From NCBI GenBank assembly GCA_039105265.1, contig JAPFFF010000504.1, forward strand, positions 1-21,219: a stretch of 21,219 bases of DNA, read 5' to 3'. Positions 1 to 8,759 of this stretch are shown piece after piece; position 1 is the first letter of the stretch, and the number at the start of each line of letters is the position of its first letter. The notes under the pieces are model-generated. The model worked only from the letters and a program-made list of their open reading frames with translations. It was not told where the DNA came from and made no database searches. Source of the stretch: Tritrichomonas musculus (taxonomy: Eukaryota; Parabasalia; Tritrichomonadida; Tritrichomonadidae). The position numbers and the translations under genes were made by a program.

Positions 1-51
1 TTTTTTGTTGTTGTAAAAAATGTAGATTAATAAATAAATTCTTAATTGTCC

Positions 52-124
52 GCCTTCGTAGCTCAACCGGCTAGAGCATAAGACTCTTAATCTTGGGGTT
101 GCGGGTTCGAGTCCCGCCGGAGGC
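52..124 (+). tRNA. tRNA-Lys (anticodon CTT)
   Basis: The sequence folds into a full cloverleaf. The 7-bp acceptor stem is GCCTTCG against CGGAGGC with one T-G pair. The D-arm carries a box A (TAGCTCAACCGG). The anticodon stem TAAGA/TCTTG encloses the loop CTCTTAA, so the anticodon is CTT and the amino acid lysine. The T-arm GCGGG/CCCGC encloses TTCGAGT and contains box B (GGTTCGAGTCC). No intron is seen and CCA is not encoded, as expected for a eukaryotic nuclear tRNA. It sits about 100 bases from the 3' end of the convergent phosphatase gene. Confidence 0.96.
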
Positions 125-128
125 TAGA

Positions 129-135
129 TTTTTTT
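129..135 (+). terminator. RNA polymerase III T-run terminator
   Basis: A run of seven T residues begins four bases after the tRNA acceptor stem. Four or more T residues on the non-template strand end pol III transcription in eukaryotes. Confidence 0.8.
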
Positions 136-232
136 CCAACAAAAAAGTAATTTTTTGGCTAGAAATATTCTTCTATAATTTAATACTTCATCACATGAAA
201 ATGTAAAAATTTATACAATCTATGTATATTTA

Positions 233-1339
233 TTAATAAACACAAATTGGTTGATCAGAAATTTGATCGAGCAAGCTATGGTGCGATAAGGAGCAATCAT
301 TAATAGGTAACTCTTTAGGTGCCATTTCTACCAGCAATGATTCTGGAATCAAAACTCTTCTTTTATTCAATTGTTCATCATTAAGGGGACTAAAAACTTC
401 AATTAATAAGTGCGGATCATCTTCATATTTGAATATATCTAGTTCATCTTGCTCAGAATCAGAATTTTCTGAATGTAGTTCAACTTCTGGTTCATTTTTT
501 ATATGAATAACGGCAGCATCGTTACTCATTTTACAGTAATCAGTATTACTAAAAATAGTTATGCAATTTTCTAAAGGATAATCATATCCATCAAAACAAG
601 ATTCATGAGATCTAATCAGCTTTGTGAGTCGATTTTCATTCAGAAAAAAGTTCAACTTTTTGTCATTAAAATAGTAACCACAACCTCTCGGGCTATTTTG
701 AAATCCTTTGGATGATTCATTTGGATCACTCCAAACAATGTCTGAAGCTATTTGAGAATCAGTTGTTACTTGAGGTTTTTCAATTTGATCTATATCATCT
801 AGAGTTTTTAAAAAAGGACTGATTCCTCCATGGAGACAAAGATAAGAATTATTAACAACTGCAGCATATGGTAAATGCATAAAACATTTCATAAACTTGT
901 TATAAACATTTGCATCATAAAATCTTTCACATTCATTTTTGAATCCATAAATGGTCGTGATCGATTCGCATTCATGATTTCCTCTTAGAAGAAATAATGA
1001 TTTTGGATATAAAATTTTGAGACAAAATAAAAGAATAATAACCTCCAGTGAATTTTGACCTCGATCCACATAATCTCCGAGAAAAACATAGTTGGTTTTA
1101 GGCGGATATTCACATTTTTCAAAGATACGTAAAAGATCATCAATATTTCCATGAATATCACCAACAATCGTAAATTCATCATGAAGCTGAAGAAGTGAGC
1201 TTTCTTTAATGAATATTTCTTTTGCTTTTTTGATTATGGATAGAATATTCTTTGAAGGAAAACTGGTTTTATGATTTCCTTTATACATTCTTGATGTAAG
1301 AATTGTGAAAATAGTTTGACGAATTATTGAGTCTTCCAT
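233..1339 (-). CDS. PP1/PP2A-type serine/threonine protein phosphatase (PPP family)
   Basis: This 368-aa protein is a metal-dependent phosphatase that would remove phosphate from Ser/Thr residues of proteins. All core PPP motifs are present in order: GDIHG (60-64), GDYVDRG (88-94), RGNHE (119-123), LHGG (169-172) and RSHE (243-246). The predicted metal ligands and catalytic residues are therefore D61, H63, D89, N121, H122, H170 and H245, with R93 and R218 as phosphate-binding arginines. The spacing closely follows PP1. Two departures stand out: SHE where PP1 has AHQ, and SNTDYC where PP1 has SAPNYC, in the loop that binds natural toxins and inhibitors. After about residue 282 comes an acidic, divergent tail of roughly 85 residues (rich in E, D and S) that is not part of the catalytic domain and may bind partners. 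The gene is intact and intron-free, with an initiator-like TCATTT just upstream. The family is certain; the subtype is not. Confidence 0.95.
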   Translation of the reverse strand: MEDSIIRQTIFTILTSRMYKGNHKTSFPSKNILSIIKKAKEIFIKESSLLQLHDEFTIVGDIHGNIDDLLRIFEKCEYPPKTNYVFLGDYVDRGQNSLEVIILLFCLKILYPKSLFLLRGNHECESITTIYGFKNECERFYDANVYNKFMKCFMHLPYAAVVNNSYLCLHGGISPFLKTLDDIDQIEKPQVTTDSQIASDIVWSDPNESSKGFQNSPRGCGYYFNDKKLNFFLNENRLTKLIRSHESCFDGYDYPLENCITIFSNTDYCKMSNDAAVIHIKNEPEVELHSENSDSEQDELDIFKYEDDPHLLIEVFSPLNDEQLNKRRVLIPESLLVEMAPKELPINDCSLSHHSLLDQISDQPICVY

Positions 1340-1353
1340 TCTGATAATTAAGG

Positions 1354-1359
1354 AAATGA
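1354..1359 (-). promoter_or_regulatory. Initiator (Inr)-like motif of the phosphatase gene
   Basis: Read on the minus strand the sequence is TCATTT, about 15 bases upstream of the phosphatase ATG. Trichomonad genes commonly use an initiator of the form TCAYTW very close to the start codon. The position supports both the start choice and the lineage. Confidence 0.5.
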
Positions 1360-2477
1360 TCTACAATAGATATTCTTTTTGAATATTGTTTTTGTAAAAA
1401 AAAACTTTTTCTATAAAATAAAATGTTTATAACATTGAAAGTTTTTAACGTATTATTTATTTCAATTAAAAAAAATAGAAAACGTCTTAAGAGCCTCTAA
1501 AGTTTCTTTTGAAGTTCACAAGAATATTATAAATTTAATTCATATGATTCTAAAATAAAAAATCATTCTCATATGAACATAATATCTCAAAAATAATATG
1601 CCGTTGAAATCATATCATTGAGATTATTAAATTTCAAATAAATTATATTAACAATTTAAAAAAGAATATGAATAATCACTTCCAGTTATTTCTAAAATCA
1701 ATTCCTTTTTTCTAGCAATAACAAACTTTTAAAATGTTTCAAAAAAAAAATAAAATTTTAAGTTTTTGATTATTTTGATATATCGAAATCTTCATTCTTC
1801 AAAATAAAAAAGATAAGGAGCCATATTCTTATCTTTAAATTGGATTTAATCATTTTACATAAGCATATTAGTTATAATTCTCTTGCCAATCTACATTATT
1901 TAGGTTCCAAAATATATTATTGTTTTAAAATAGCCAAAAATATAATTCTTCGAGGTAGCCATTTTTGGCCCAAAAAATCAAAAATTGTGGTGATGGTTGA
2001 ATAAATAAAAATTTTTCGATCCTAAAATTTTAGAATTTTTTAAAAAATTTCAATTCAATTTTTTCAATAACGCACAATTTCAGGAACTTTTTGCATGAAT
2101 ATTTTTGATTTCTATGATATATGGATAATATTACTACAGAAATACCTTATTTCTATTTGCTATCAATTTTTTTTTTTTTATAAAACAGACTTTAACGGTC
2201 TACTGATCGGTTTTTATGTAAACCTTTCAATATTGTAAAAACTCATAGAATATTAAGATTCTGGGAGCACTAGAAAAACAACTTTTTCTTTAATAACTAT
2301 ACATAAACAACTTTATTGCCGTTTGGTTTTTTCTCTATATGAATGAAAATTTTTTTTTTTTTTCTCTAATATTTAAAAAAAGGGATTCAAAGAAAATAAA
2401 TTGATTATATGAACAAAGATACGTTCAGCATCTAAGTGTGTTCATGTAAATTAAAAATCAATGATATTATTAATTTC
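1360..2477. other. AT-rich intergenic stretch without a recognisable gene
   Basis: I see no coding region, RNA gene or transposon end here. The only shared sequence noted is a 19-base string at 2217-2235 (TGTAAACCTTTCAATATTG) that recurs at 15510-15528. In both places a long T-run lies about 35-40 bases upstream. Confidence 0.6.
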
Positions 2478-3173
2478 GGGAAATCGTAATCGCCCGTGGC
2501 GGTTTAGGTCAATATTGACCTTGTATCGTACCATAGAAAAAAAAGTCTGGAACTTTTTTGCACTTTTGCAAAAAAAAGCACGGGTAGCCACTCATGGTTT
2601 TTTCTATATAAAAAAAATATATACAGAATATTTTTTATAGTCTAAAATCGATATTATTATGAGCATTCGCACATAAACAAGAAAGCGCAAATATTTTTAA
2701 CACTATCATTTTATTATTTTGATGTATATAATTACGTAAATTCCAACTTTTCGCCAATATTATTGATATTGGAAATCGTATACTTTTAAAGTTAAAAGGT
2801 AGTTAATTAATTTTGAGTAATACGGTTTCATATTTATTTTTAAGCCTTTGGATTGTGCATTTGTTTACACAATATAAAATATTCATATAATATTTAGATT
2901 AAAATTTTGATTTTCTCTGTTATAAAGTAATCAATAGAACTTTTATTAGTATATAAAATATTTGTCCTTTCTTGTTTATAAGCCAAGGCTCATAATAATA
3001 TCGATTTTAGACTATAAAAAAATATTCCATTTATATTTTTTTAATATAGAAAAAACCATGAGTAGCTACCCATGCTTTTTTTGCAAAAGTGCAAAAAAGT
3101 TCCAGACTTTTTTTCTATGGTACGACACAAGGTCAATATTGACCTAAACCGCCACGGGCGATTACGATTTCCC
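2478..3173. mobile_element. Non-autonomous Mutator-like (MULE) foldback element
   Basis: A 696-bp element is bounded by long terminal inverted repeats, roughly 2478-2697 and 2958-3173, each about 215-220 bp with scattered differences. Both ends start GGGAAATCGTAATCGCCC when read inward. The flanks are a perfect 9-bp target-site duplication, ATTAATTTC at 2469-2477 and 3174-3182. Long inverted ends plus a 9-bp duplication are the signature of the Mutator superfamily, which is known from Trichomonas. The central 260 bp shows no transposase, so the copy depends on an autonomous relative. Small open frames inside the right arm are chance. Confidence 0.85.
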
Positions 3174-3381
3174 ATTAATTTCAATTTAGATTATTTATTA
3201 GTTTTTTTTTTTTTTTTTTTTTTTTTTATATTTATATTTAATATAATAAATAGAAGAAATATGATTGATTAATAAAGTAAGCTGGATTTCATTGAACCAA
3301 AATTTAAGATAATTGCTAATATCATGTTTTTATTGTATAATTCATTTTTTAATAAACTTTTCAATAATTTCAATAGAGTTA

Positions 3382-4123
3382 TAGTGTTCCTAAAAAATAT
3401 TGATAAGAAATGAATTCAATAGTTAATCGTCGTTAACAAAAGTTATTTTATTTTTAAAATTTTTAATTTAAAAAGTTAAATTTCTTATCAATATTTTTTC
3501 GGCAATTGAAAAAGTTGATTTTTTATTAAAAATTAAAATTAAAATCATACTTGATTGCCTTGCACTTCGAGGCATTGTTTCAATTTCTTTGGAAAAGAAT
3601 CAATCAAAGAATTGTTTGTTGCTAAACTTAGATTATTCCATATAAAGAATAAAATTTGTGTTCAGGAAACATTTGCCATTTCAGCTCCAGGGATTTCAGG
3701 AAACATTATTGCTTTAACACATATGAAATACTTGATTTCATTTGTTAATATTTGTGGTCGGCAAGGTTGTGTTTTTTCTGGTCTCCCTTCATCAATCTAT
3801 TTAGCTACTGCTTTGACGCAATTTAACGAAATACTTAATGCATCAGCTGTTTTGCTTTTATTAAAATTGTGCGATTGCAGAACCACTTGCGATTAAATTA
3901 TAGCGTTCGTTTGTATTTTTTGGTAAAGAAAACAAATAAATAAAAGGTCAAAAGATTGACCAACAATTGATTCATAAATTCATGAATAGGTCATTAAATT
4001 TGAATGAATTTGAAAGAACTTTTAAAATTCTCTCAAATTATTTTTAAATAAATTTTCTCAATTTTTTCAATGAAACATGAAAATTTCTCTCAAATTTCTT
4101 ATCAATATTTTTTAGGACCACTA
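3382..4123. mobile_element. Tc1/mariner-like DNA transposon relic
   Basis: A 742-bp element has 30-bp terminal inverted repeats, 3382-3411 and 4094-4123, that differ at one base (TAGTGTTCC at the left, TAGTGGTCC at the right, read inward). Both ends abut a TA dinucleotide, the Tc1/mariner target duplication. The ends resemble the CAGTG-type ends of Tc1 elements. A third stretch similar to the end sequence lies inside at about 3479-3500, pointing to internal rearrangement. The interior keeps only about a third of a transposase, on the minus strand, so this is an internally deleted, dead copy. Confidence 0.8.
3545..3892 (-). pseudogene. Decayed Tc1/mariner transposase N-terminal region
   Basis: Read on the minus strand, one frame of 116 codons gives a hydrophilic protein. 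It has a helix-turn-helix-like stretch (ADALSISLNCVKAVAK) followed by a GRPEKT motif, the arrangement seen between the two DNA-binding halves of Tc1-type transposases. It is interrupted by two internal stop codons: a TAG just before the IDEGRP segment and a TGA after AEMANVS. The DDE/DDD catalytic region is absent. The position inside a TA-flanked inverted-repeat element supports the call. The uninterrupted plus-strand frame over the same bases (3555-3896) is its antisense shadow. Confidence 0.6.
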
Positions 4124-4305
4124 TAAATTTTCAGATAAATAGAAAAATGATTGTCTTCGGACCATTCAATTTCGAACCCAGTTTTTTTTTTTGGATAAAA
4201 ATCAATTTTTTATTTTTTTTTTTTTTAAAAAAAGAAAACAAAAAGCCGTAATAAAAAATGTTTTTCCAAAGATCGTATTTTTACTTCACCTTAAATTTTT
4301 TTTGG

Positions 4306-4316
4306 TCATTTCACTT
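4306..4316 (+). promoter_or_regulatory. Two overlapping Inr-like motifs of the C2-domain gene
   Basis: TCATTT (4306-4311) and TCACTT (4311-4316) both match the trichomonad initiator consensus TCAYTW and lie 7-13 bases before the ATG at 4324. They argue that transcription starts here and that the in-frame ATG at 4258 is not the real start. Confidence 0.6.
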
Positions 4317-4323
4317 CCCAACA

Positions 4324-4722
4324 ATGGAATTACACATCAAAGTTATAGAAGCTGCCGATGTTCCAAAAATGGATACAGCTGGAAAATCTGATCCATTCGT
4401 TCAACTCTCATTGAGCACAACATCACAAAAATGGAAGACAAAGTCCAAGAATAACACATCCACACCAGTTTGGAATGAACAATTCACTCTTCCAATCACA
4501 ACCAAACTTGATGATATCCTCACTGTTGAATTGTATGACAAAGATGACGTTTCCAAGAGCGATATCATTTCTAAAGTTGTTATTCAAGTTAACAAGATCC
4601 CACAAGGAAAAGTTAACGATTCCTGGTATACAATGCACCCAGAGAAAGGTGTTAAAACAGGCGGAAAATTAAGGCTTGTTGTTCATTTGACAAAACCAGG
4701 AGCTGAACCATTCAAGGCATGA
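4324..4722 (+). CDS. Single C2-domain protein (Ca2+/phospholipid binding)
   Basis: The 132-aa product is almost entirely one C2 domain, a beta-sandwich that binds membranes, often through Ca2+. It opens with MELHIKVIEAADVPKMDTAG, the typical first strand and first Ca2+ loop, followed by KSDPFVQLSL. Further on come TPVWNEQF and VELYDKDDVSKSD. The aspartates in MDTAGKSD and YDKDDVSKSD are in the positions of Ca2+ ligands, so Ca2+ binding is plausible. A short tail ends in KPGAEPFKA. The open frame extends 22 codons further upstream, but that part is AT-rich, translates to FFQRSYFYFTLNFFW-like sequence and precedes the initiator motifs, so I start at 4324. No signal peptide or membrane segment follows this start; a cytosolic protein recruited to membranes is likely. 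G+C is clearly higher than in the flanks. Confidence 0.93.
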   Translation: MELHIKVIEAADVPKMDTAGKSDPFVQLSLSTTSQKWKTKSKNNTSTPVWNEQFTLPITTKLDDILTVELYDKDDVSKSDIISKVVIQVNKIPQGKVNDSWYTMHPEKGVKTGGKLRLVVHLTKPGAEPFKA

Positions 4723-4967
4723 GTAAATTATCTTATATATGAGAAATATTATTGATTTTTTAGTATTTTTAGATTTTTTTTGATACATAATATTTATTGA
4801 TAATATTATCAGTAATAATATCAATAATATGAAAGACTTTTCAATTTATATTTATAATAATCAAGAAAGAATTCTACTTCCAATATCGGCAACGTATCGC
4901 CATCTTGTAATTTAGAACAAAAACACAGATATATGAGTAATAGTTGACAAATAAGAAACCGCCCAGC

Positions 4968-5020
4968 ATTTTACTGATGAAATAAGGTGGAGATGAAGAA
5001 AAGAGATTCATCAGTAAAAT
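4968..5020. other. Perfect 14-bp stem hairpin in the gap after the C2 gene
   Basis: ATTTTACTGATGAA (4968-4981) and TTCATCAGTAAAAT (5007-5020) are perfect reverse complements separated by 25 bases of purine-rich loop. The rest of 4723-5484 is AT-rich spacer with a weaker inverted repeat near 4796-4830 (TATTGATAATATTAT against ATAATATCAATA). It could be a structured RNA, a 3' end signal or a small foldback relic. Confidence 0.5.
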
Positions 5021-5484
5021 ATTGCTATATATGCAATACTGAGAATGAAGCAAATTATTAGAAAATAATAATAGAGAATTTTAAAGCTTGTTAAAACTTT
5101 AATTATACATCAAATAATTATAAATTAGAAGCCTGATAAAAAAAGAAACAACGACAGAATGAAACTTTAATGATACAATTTCTTTAATCAAAGGAATAGC
5201 TTCCTTATATTACAATTTAAATAAAAAATGTGTAAAAAATGATTTGCAACATTTAATTCAAGAAAGGATTAAAAATTCTTTTCCTTGTTGATTATATTAT
5301 TTATTGTTATGTATTACAGTAAAATAAATTAAATTATAATATATAAAATATATAAATAGGCACATATTTATATTCTTTATTTATTTAAACCTATCATTTT
5401 TTGAGATATTATGGTATTTAATTTTTATTGGTAAAATAAATATAACCACTTTCTTGTTAACTTTACCGATAAATAAAGATTAAG

Positions 5485-6350
5485 ATGTCTCAGAAGATTG
5501 GGAATTATGAGATTGAATGCCTAGTTTCAGCTGAATTTCAAAGGAGACTTTTTTATGCTTTTGATAATCATTCTAAAAAAGTTGTAATTAAGGAATCGCT
5601 GGTAAATCAAAAAAATGATCTTAAAAAAGAGTACAACACCTTATCGTCCATTAAACATCCAAATATTATAAAACCCATAGATTTTTTCGAGCAAAATGAT
5701 AGATTTTACATGGTTATGCCTCGAGGTTTAACAGACTTATTTGAATATATGAATGATCACAAAATTCCCAATCAAACTATACAAGAACTAATGCACAGTT
5801 TATTTTCAGCTGTAAGATATCTTCATGATTCTCAAATTTGCCATCGTAATATTACACCAAATAATGTAATAATTTTCGAAGACAATTCAAAGCAAGTTTT
5901 TATTTTATCCGGTTTTGGACAAACAATTAATTTTAACGGAGATATAACCGATATTATTGCTGGATCGAATTTATTTAAAGCACCAGAACTAGCAGAAAAT
6001 CAAAGTTGTTTGTTTTGTATGAATTTTCTATATATATTCAATTTAATTCAAAAGGTTAATTATTTTTTGTATTAAATTGAATACATATAAAATTTTTACA
6101 TTTTATAAAAAAATCTAACATTTTAGATACAAATAAAGTTGATTGTTGGTCTTTGGGTATTTTGATGTACGTACTTTTTAAGATGGTCTTCCCTTTTGAT
6201 GAAAACAATAACCCACGAGTTGATGCACTTGACTTATCTGAGATTCCAGAACAAGCAGCTGACTTGATCTCGCATTTGATATGTTTAGATCCAGAAAAAA
6301 GATTTTCGGCTAAGCAAGCTCTTGAACATCCATATTTTCAAAATCACTGA
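5485..6350 (+). CDS. Protein kinase-like pseudokinase, probably with one intron
   Basis: Two adjacent frames together cover a protein-kinase fold of about 251 aa. Seen in order: VVIKE with the ATP-site lysine K36, an alpha-C type glutamate E49, KHPNIIKP (58-64), HRN at 120-122 where active kinases have HRD, TPNN (124-127) in place of KPEN, SGFG where DFG is expected (G143 for the metal-binding Asp), and APE at 166-168. The second part supplies DCWSLGILMYVLF, the RFSAKQALEHPYF helix and the C-terminus. The glycine-rich loop is also missing. Loss of both catalytic aspartates makes this a predicted pseudokinase, acting if at all as a scaffold. The frame change after APELAENQS is best explained by an intron at about 6017-6126 rather than damage, because the second part continues the fold exactly where the first stops. 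The resemblance is to CAMK/SNF1-like kinases common in trichomonads. Confidence 0.85.
6017..6126 (+). other. Predicted spliceosomal intron in the pseudokinase gene
   Basis: The 3' end reads CTAACATTTTAG, close to the trichomonad motif in which CTAAC lies only a few bases before the AG; the putative branch A is near 6118. Three GT sites keep the kinase frame: 6005 (GTTGTT), 6008 (GTTTGT) and 6017 (GTATGA). The last is closest to the known GTAYGT consensus and is used here. The size (110 nt) fits short trichomonad introns. The exact 5' site is uncertain. Confidence 0.6.
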
Positions 6351-7005
6351 AATTTGATTTATTTTTTTAAAGGTGCAAAGACTTTTTGGATTTTTTTGTA
6401 GTTAATATTTTTTGTATATATCTTGGTATATAATTATTATTTTGTAATTATTTTTTATTTTATTTATATTATACAGTTAATTATTTATTATTATATTAAA
6501 TATGTATAATAAAATGTGCAATTCAATGAATTAAAAGCAATTTTTCATAAGAGTTTTTTTTTAAATAAATCCATCATTTGATATGCTTTTGATTTGTTTA
6601 CAAAAAAATAAATCATATATCTATATAAGAAGATATTATATAATATGTAGGATATTTGATTAGTTTCATATTACATTTCTATAATGAGATAAAATTGGTT
6701 TTCATTCTATTTTTTGCATTTCTTAATATACAAATTGTTGTTGAATAATGTAAATATTAATAATAAAAGTTATATATATATTTAAATATTTTAAATTAAT
6801 TTAATTTGAAAATGGCTCGAACAAAGACTCTATTTTTCTATTTTCATTTTATAATTTTATTAAAACAAGCATTTTTTAAAAAAAAGATATATTTTTTAAA
6901 AACATAGTTATTATACATATTATATAAAACATATTCCTATATATATCATATATTTTATTATTAAAATATTAAATGATAAACAAGATTTTTTAAAATATTA
7001 AATGA
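6351..7005. other. Very AT-rich intergenic stretch
   Basis: I see no gene. A 19-base string (TAAAATATTAAATGATAAA) occurs twice, at 6962 and 6991, just before the left arm of the 90-bp inverted repeat. Confidence 0.6.
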
Positions 7006-7941
7006 TAAAAAATAAAGAATAAATTTGATTTTTATATATAAATAAAATAAAGGATTTTTTAGATAAAAAAATAGAGGTGGGAGGAGTAGGATTTTATATG
7101 TAAAATATTGAATTGAAAATATTTCGTTATTATAGATAACTTTTTAAAACGAAATAATTGGCTTTTTTATTGGTTTATATTTTACTTTGAACAAATAAAT
7201 TAGTAAAAAGTGAATGCTTTTTCATATATTTATTTTATTTTCTGAAAAACCGTATTTTGGTTTAATATAAACTATAGAATTTGACTATTCAAATTTCGCA
7301 TTGAAAAATTCTATTAAACCTTTTTTTTATTTTATTATTCTATCAATTTTACACTGAATTAATTTATGATTATCTATATTCAAATGTAAAATATATTTAT
7401 AATATAGCATTATATATAGTATGTTAAATGGAATAATAAATTATGTCATATTATAATAAAATAATATATTAAATTTATATATATATATTGATTTTAATAA
7501 TTGAATGATTATATGGAGTATAATTCAATGATCTTATCCTCTTTAAAAATCTATATTTATGCAAATAAACTTATTTTAACCATATAAATAATATATATAA
7601 AAGATAAAAAATGAAAAATAATACTAAATAGAAATTTATATTATAAGAATTTCATATTTGTATAAATTTTCAAAATTGTTAAAAACTAAATTTCTCGTAA
7701 AATTTATTCTATTCAAAAAATTCAATAATTATTTAAAAAATAAAATAAATATATACCATCCATTATCGAATAATATCTAATAAACATATAATAAATAATA
7801 TTTAGAATAATATTAAAAATATTGTTATGCATATAAAATAGATTTCTAAAAAAAATCCTACTCCTCCCACCTCTATTTTTTTATCTAAAAAATCCTTTAT
7901 TTTATTTATATATAAAAATCAAATTTATTCTTTATTTTTTA
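7006..7941. repeat. Perfect 90-bp inverted repeat flanking a 756-bp AT-rich core
   Basis: The left arm 7006-7095 and right arm 7852-7941 are reverse complements over all 90 bases compared, including the GC-richer core GAGGTGGGAGGAGTAGG. The core between them is extremely AT-rich and shows no coding region. No target-site duplication is evident at the outer edges (AAATGA on the left, CCAAATTG on the right). It may be a foldback or MITE-like element whose ends I cannot place, or a recent inverted duplication. Identity of the arms in such AT-rich DNA implies recent formation or ongoing gene conversion. Confidence 0.8.
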
Positions 7942-7953
7942 CCAAATTGATTT

Positions 7954-8180
7954 CTAGGCATCATATTTTTCTTCATTATGAAGCATATTAAATTCTTCTT
8001 GGAAATCATCCCATATGCTGCTTAATCATCAAATTTTCTCACTTCTTCCACAAACCAAATATTTAAATGGCAAATCCTATTCATGTTTATTTTTTGCCAT
8101 AAAGGAGACTTTTGATTAATATAAATTTGAATATTTCGTGGATTCGGTAGGGATGAAATCAGGAAACAAGTCATGGTTAC
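7954..8180 (-). pseudogene. Decayed coding remnant, unrecognised
   Basis: One minus-strand frame reads like protein over about 70 codons: SSNHDLFPDFIPTESTKYSN, then SKVSFMAKNKHE, DLPFKYLVCGRSEKI, and a plausible C-terminus LSSIWDDFQEEFNML...YDA before a stop at 7954-7956. The pieces are separated by in-frame stops, four in all, without a frame shift. G+C is higher than in the surroundings. I do not recognise the family. It starts 12 bases beyond the perfect inverted repeat, which may have landed in or beside it. Confidence 0.35.
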
Positions 8181-8289
8181 TGCTTTAATTCAATTACTAA
8201 CATCAAAGACTAGCACATTTGTTGAAATTATGGACAATAAAGATCATACTAATATTATTATATAATATTTTCGAGCGTAACTTCCAAAT

Positions 8290-8759
8290 AAACATAAAAC
8301 ACAACTTAAAATCCAAAATAAACAGCATATATATGAAGATTCTTGAAAATACTTGGGAAGGATTTCATCTTTTATATCAATGAAACTGTCATTCTTCTAT
8401 TATTTACCTAACTTTACTTTTTATGCATTTTTATGGTTTTTTTACTTATTTTTCTCTATAAAAACTAGCTCATAATAAATGCGACGAAATTCTCTTATGT
8501 TTTATTTTTGACAAGAAGTTACATTTTAATAGAAGAAGTGACAAAACCCCAACCTAATAGCACTGAACAAACACCATTTCTCCAGCCAAGAACTTTTAAG
8601 TCTTCTATGAGATTGAGGGATTTATGTAAATTGAAAACTTTTAAAATTCTAAATTGAAAAGAAATGAATAAAACTCTAAAAAATTGAAATAAATATTTTT
8701 ATGTCAATAAAATTGAGAAAAAAAAATGGTAGCTAATCTTTTGACTTTAAGTTTATAAA
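8290..8759. other. Intergenic stretch with a weak coding-like tract
   Basis: Mostly AT-rich. A plus-strand frame without an early ATG runs about 60 codons to a stop near 8658, and includes IEEVTKPQPNSTEQTPFLQP and FKSSMRLRDLCK, which look protein-like. The opposite strand over about 8530-8640 is also open. It may be a gene fragment, but nothing is recognisable and I do not call a gene. Confidence 0.25.

Noticed and set aside
985-1182. 65-codon minus-strand frame
   Set aside because: It overlaps the catalytic core of the phosphatase gene in another frame.
2962-3272. Two short plus-strand open frames of 61 and 66 codons
   Set aside because: They lie in the right inverted end of the Mutator-like element and its poly-T flank, and translate to low-complexity F/I-rich sequence.
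3555-3896. 113-codon plus-strand open frame
   Set aside because: It is antisense to transposase-like coding on the minus strand within a Tc1/mariner relic, and its translation is a cysteine- and leucine-rich mixture without family likeness.
4423-4672. Overlapping frames within the C2 gene on both strands
   Set aside because: They are shadows of the C2-domain coding sequence.
6005-6126. Treating the kinase as a frame-broken pseudogene
   Set aside because: The second frame resumes exactly at the next conserved kinase segment after a CTAAC...AG ending, which is better explained by an intron.
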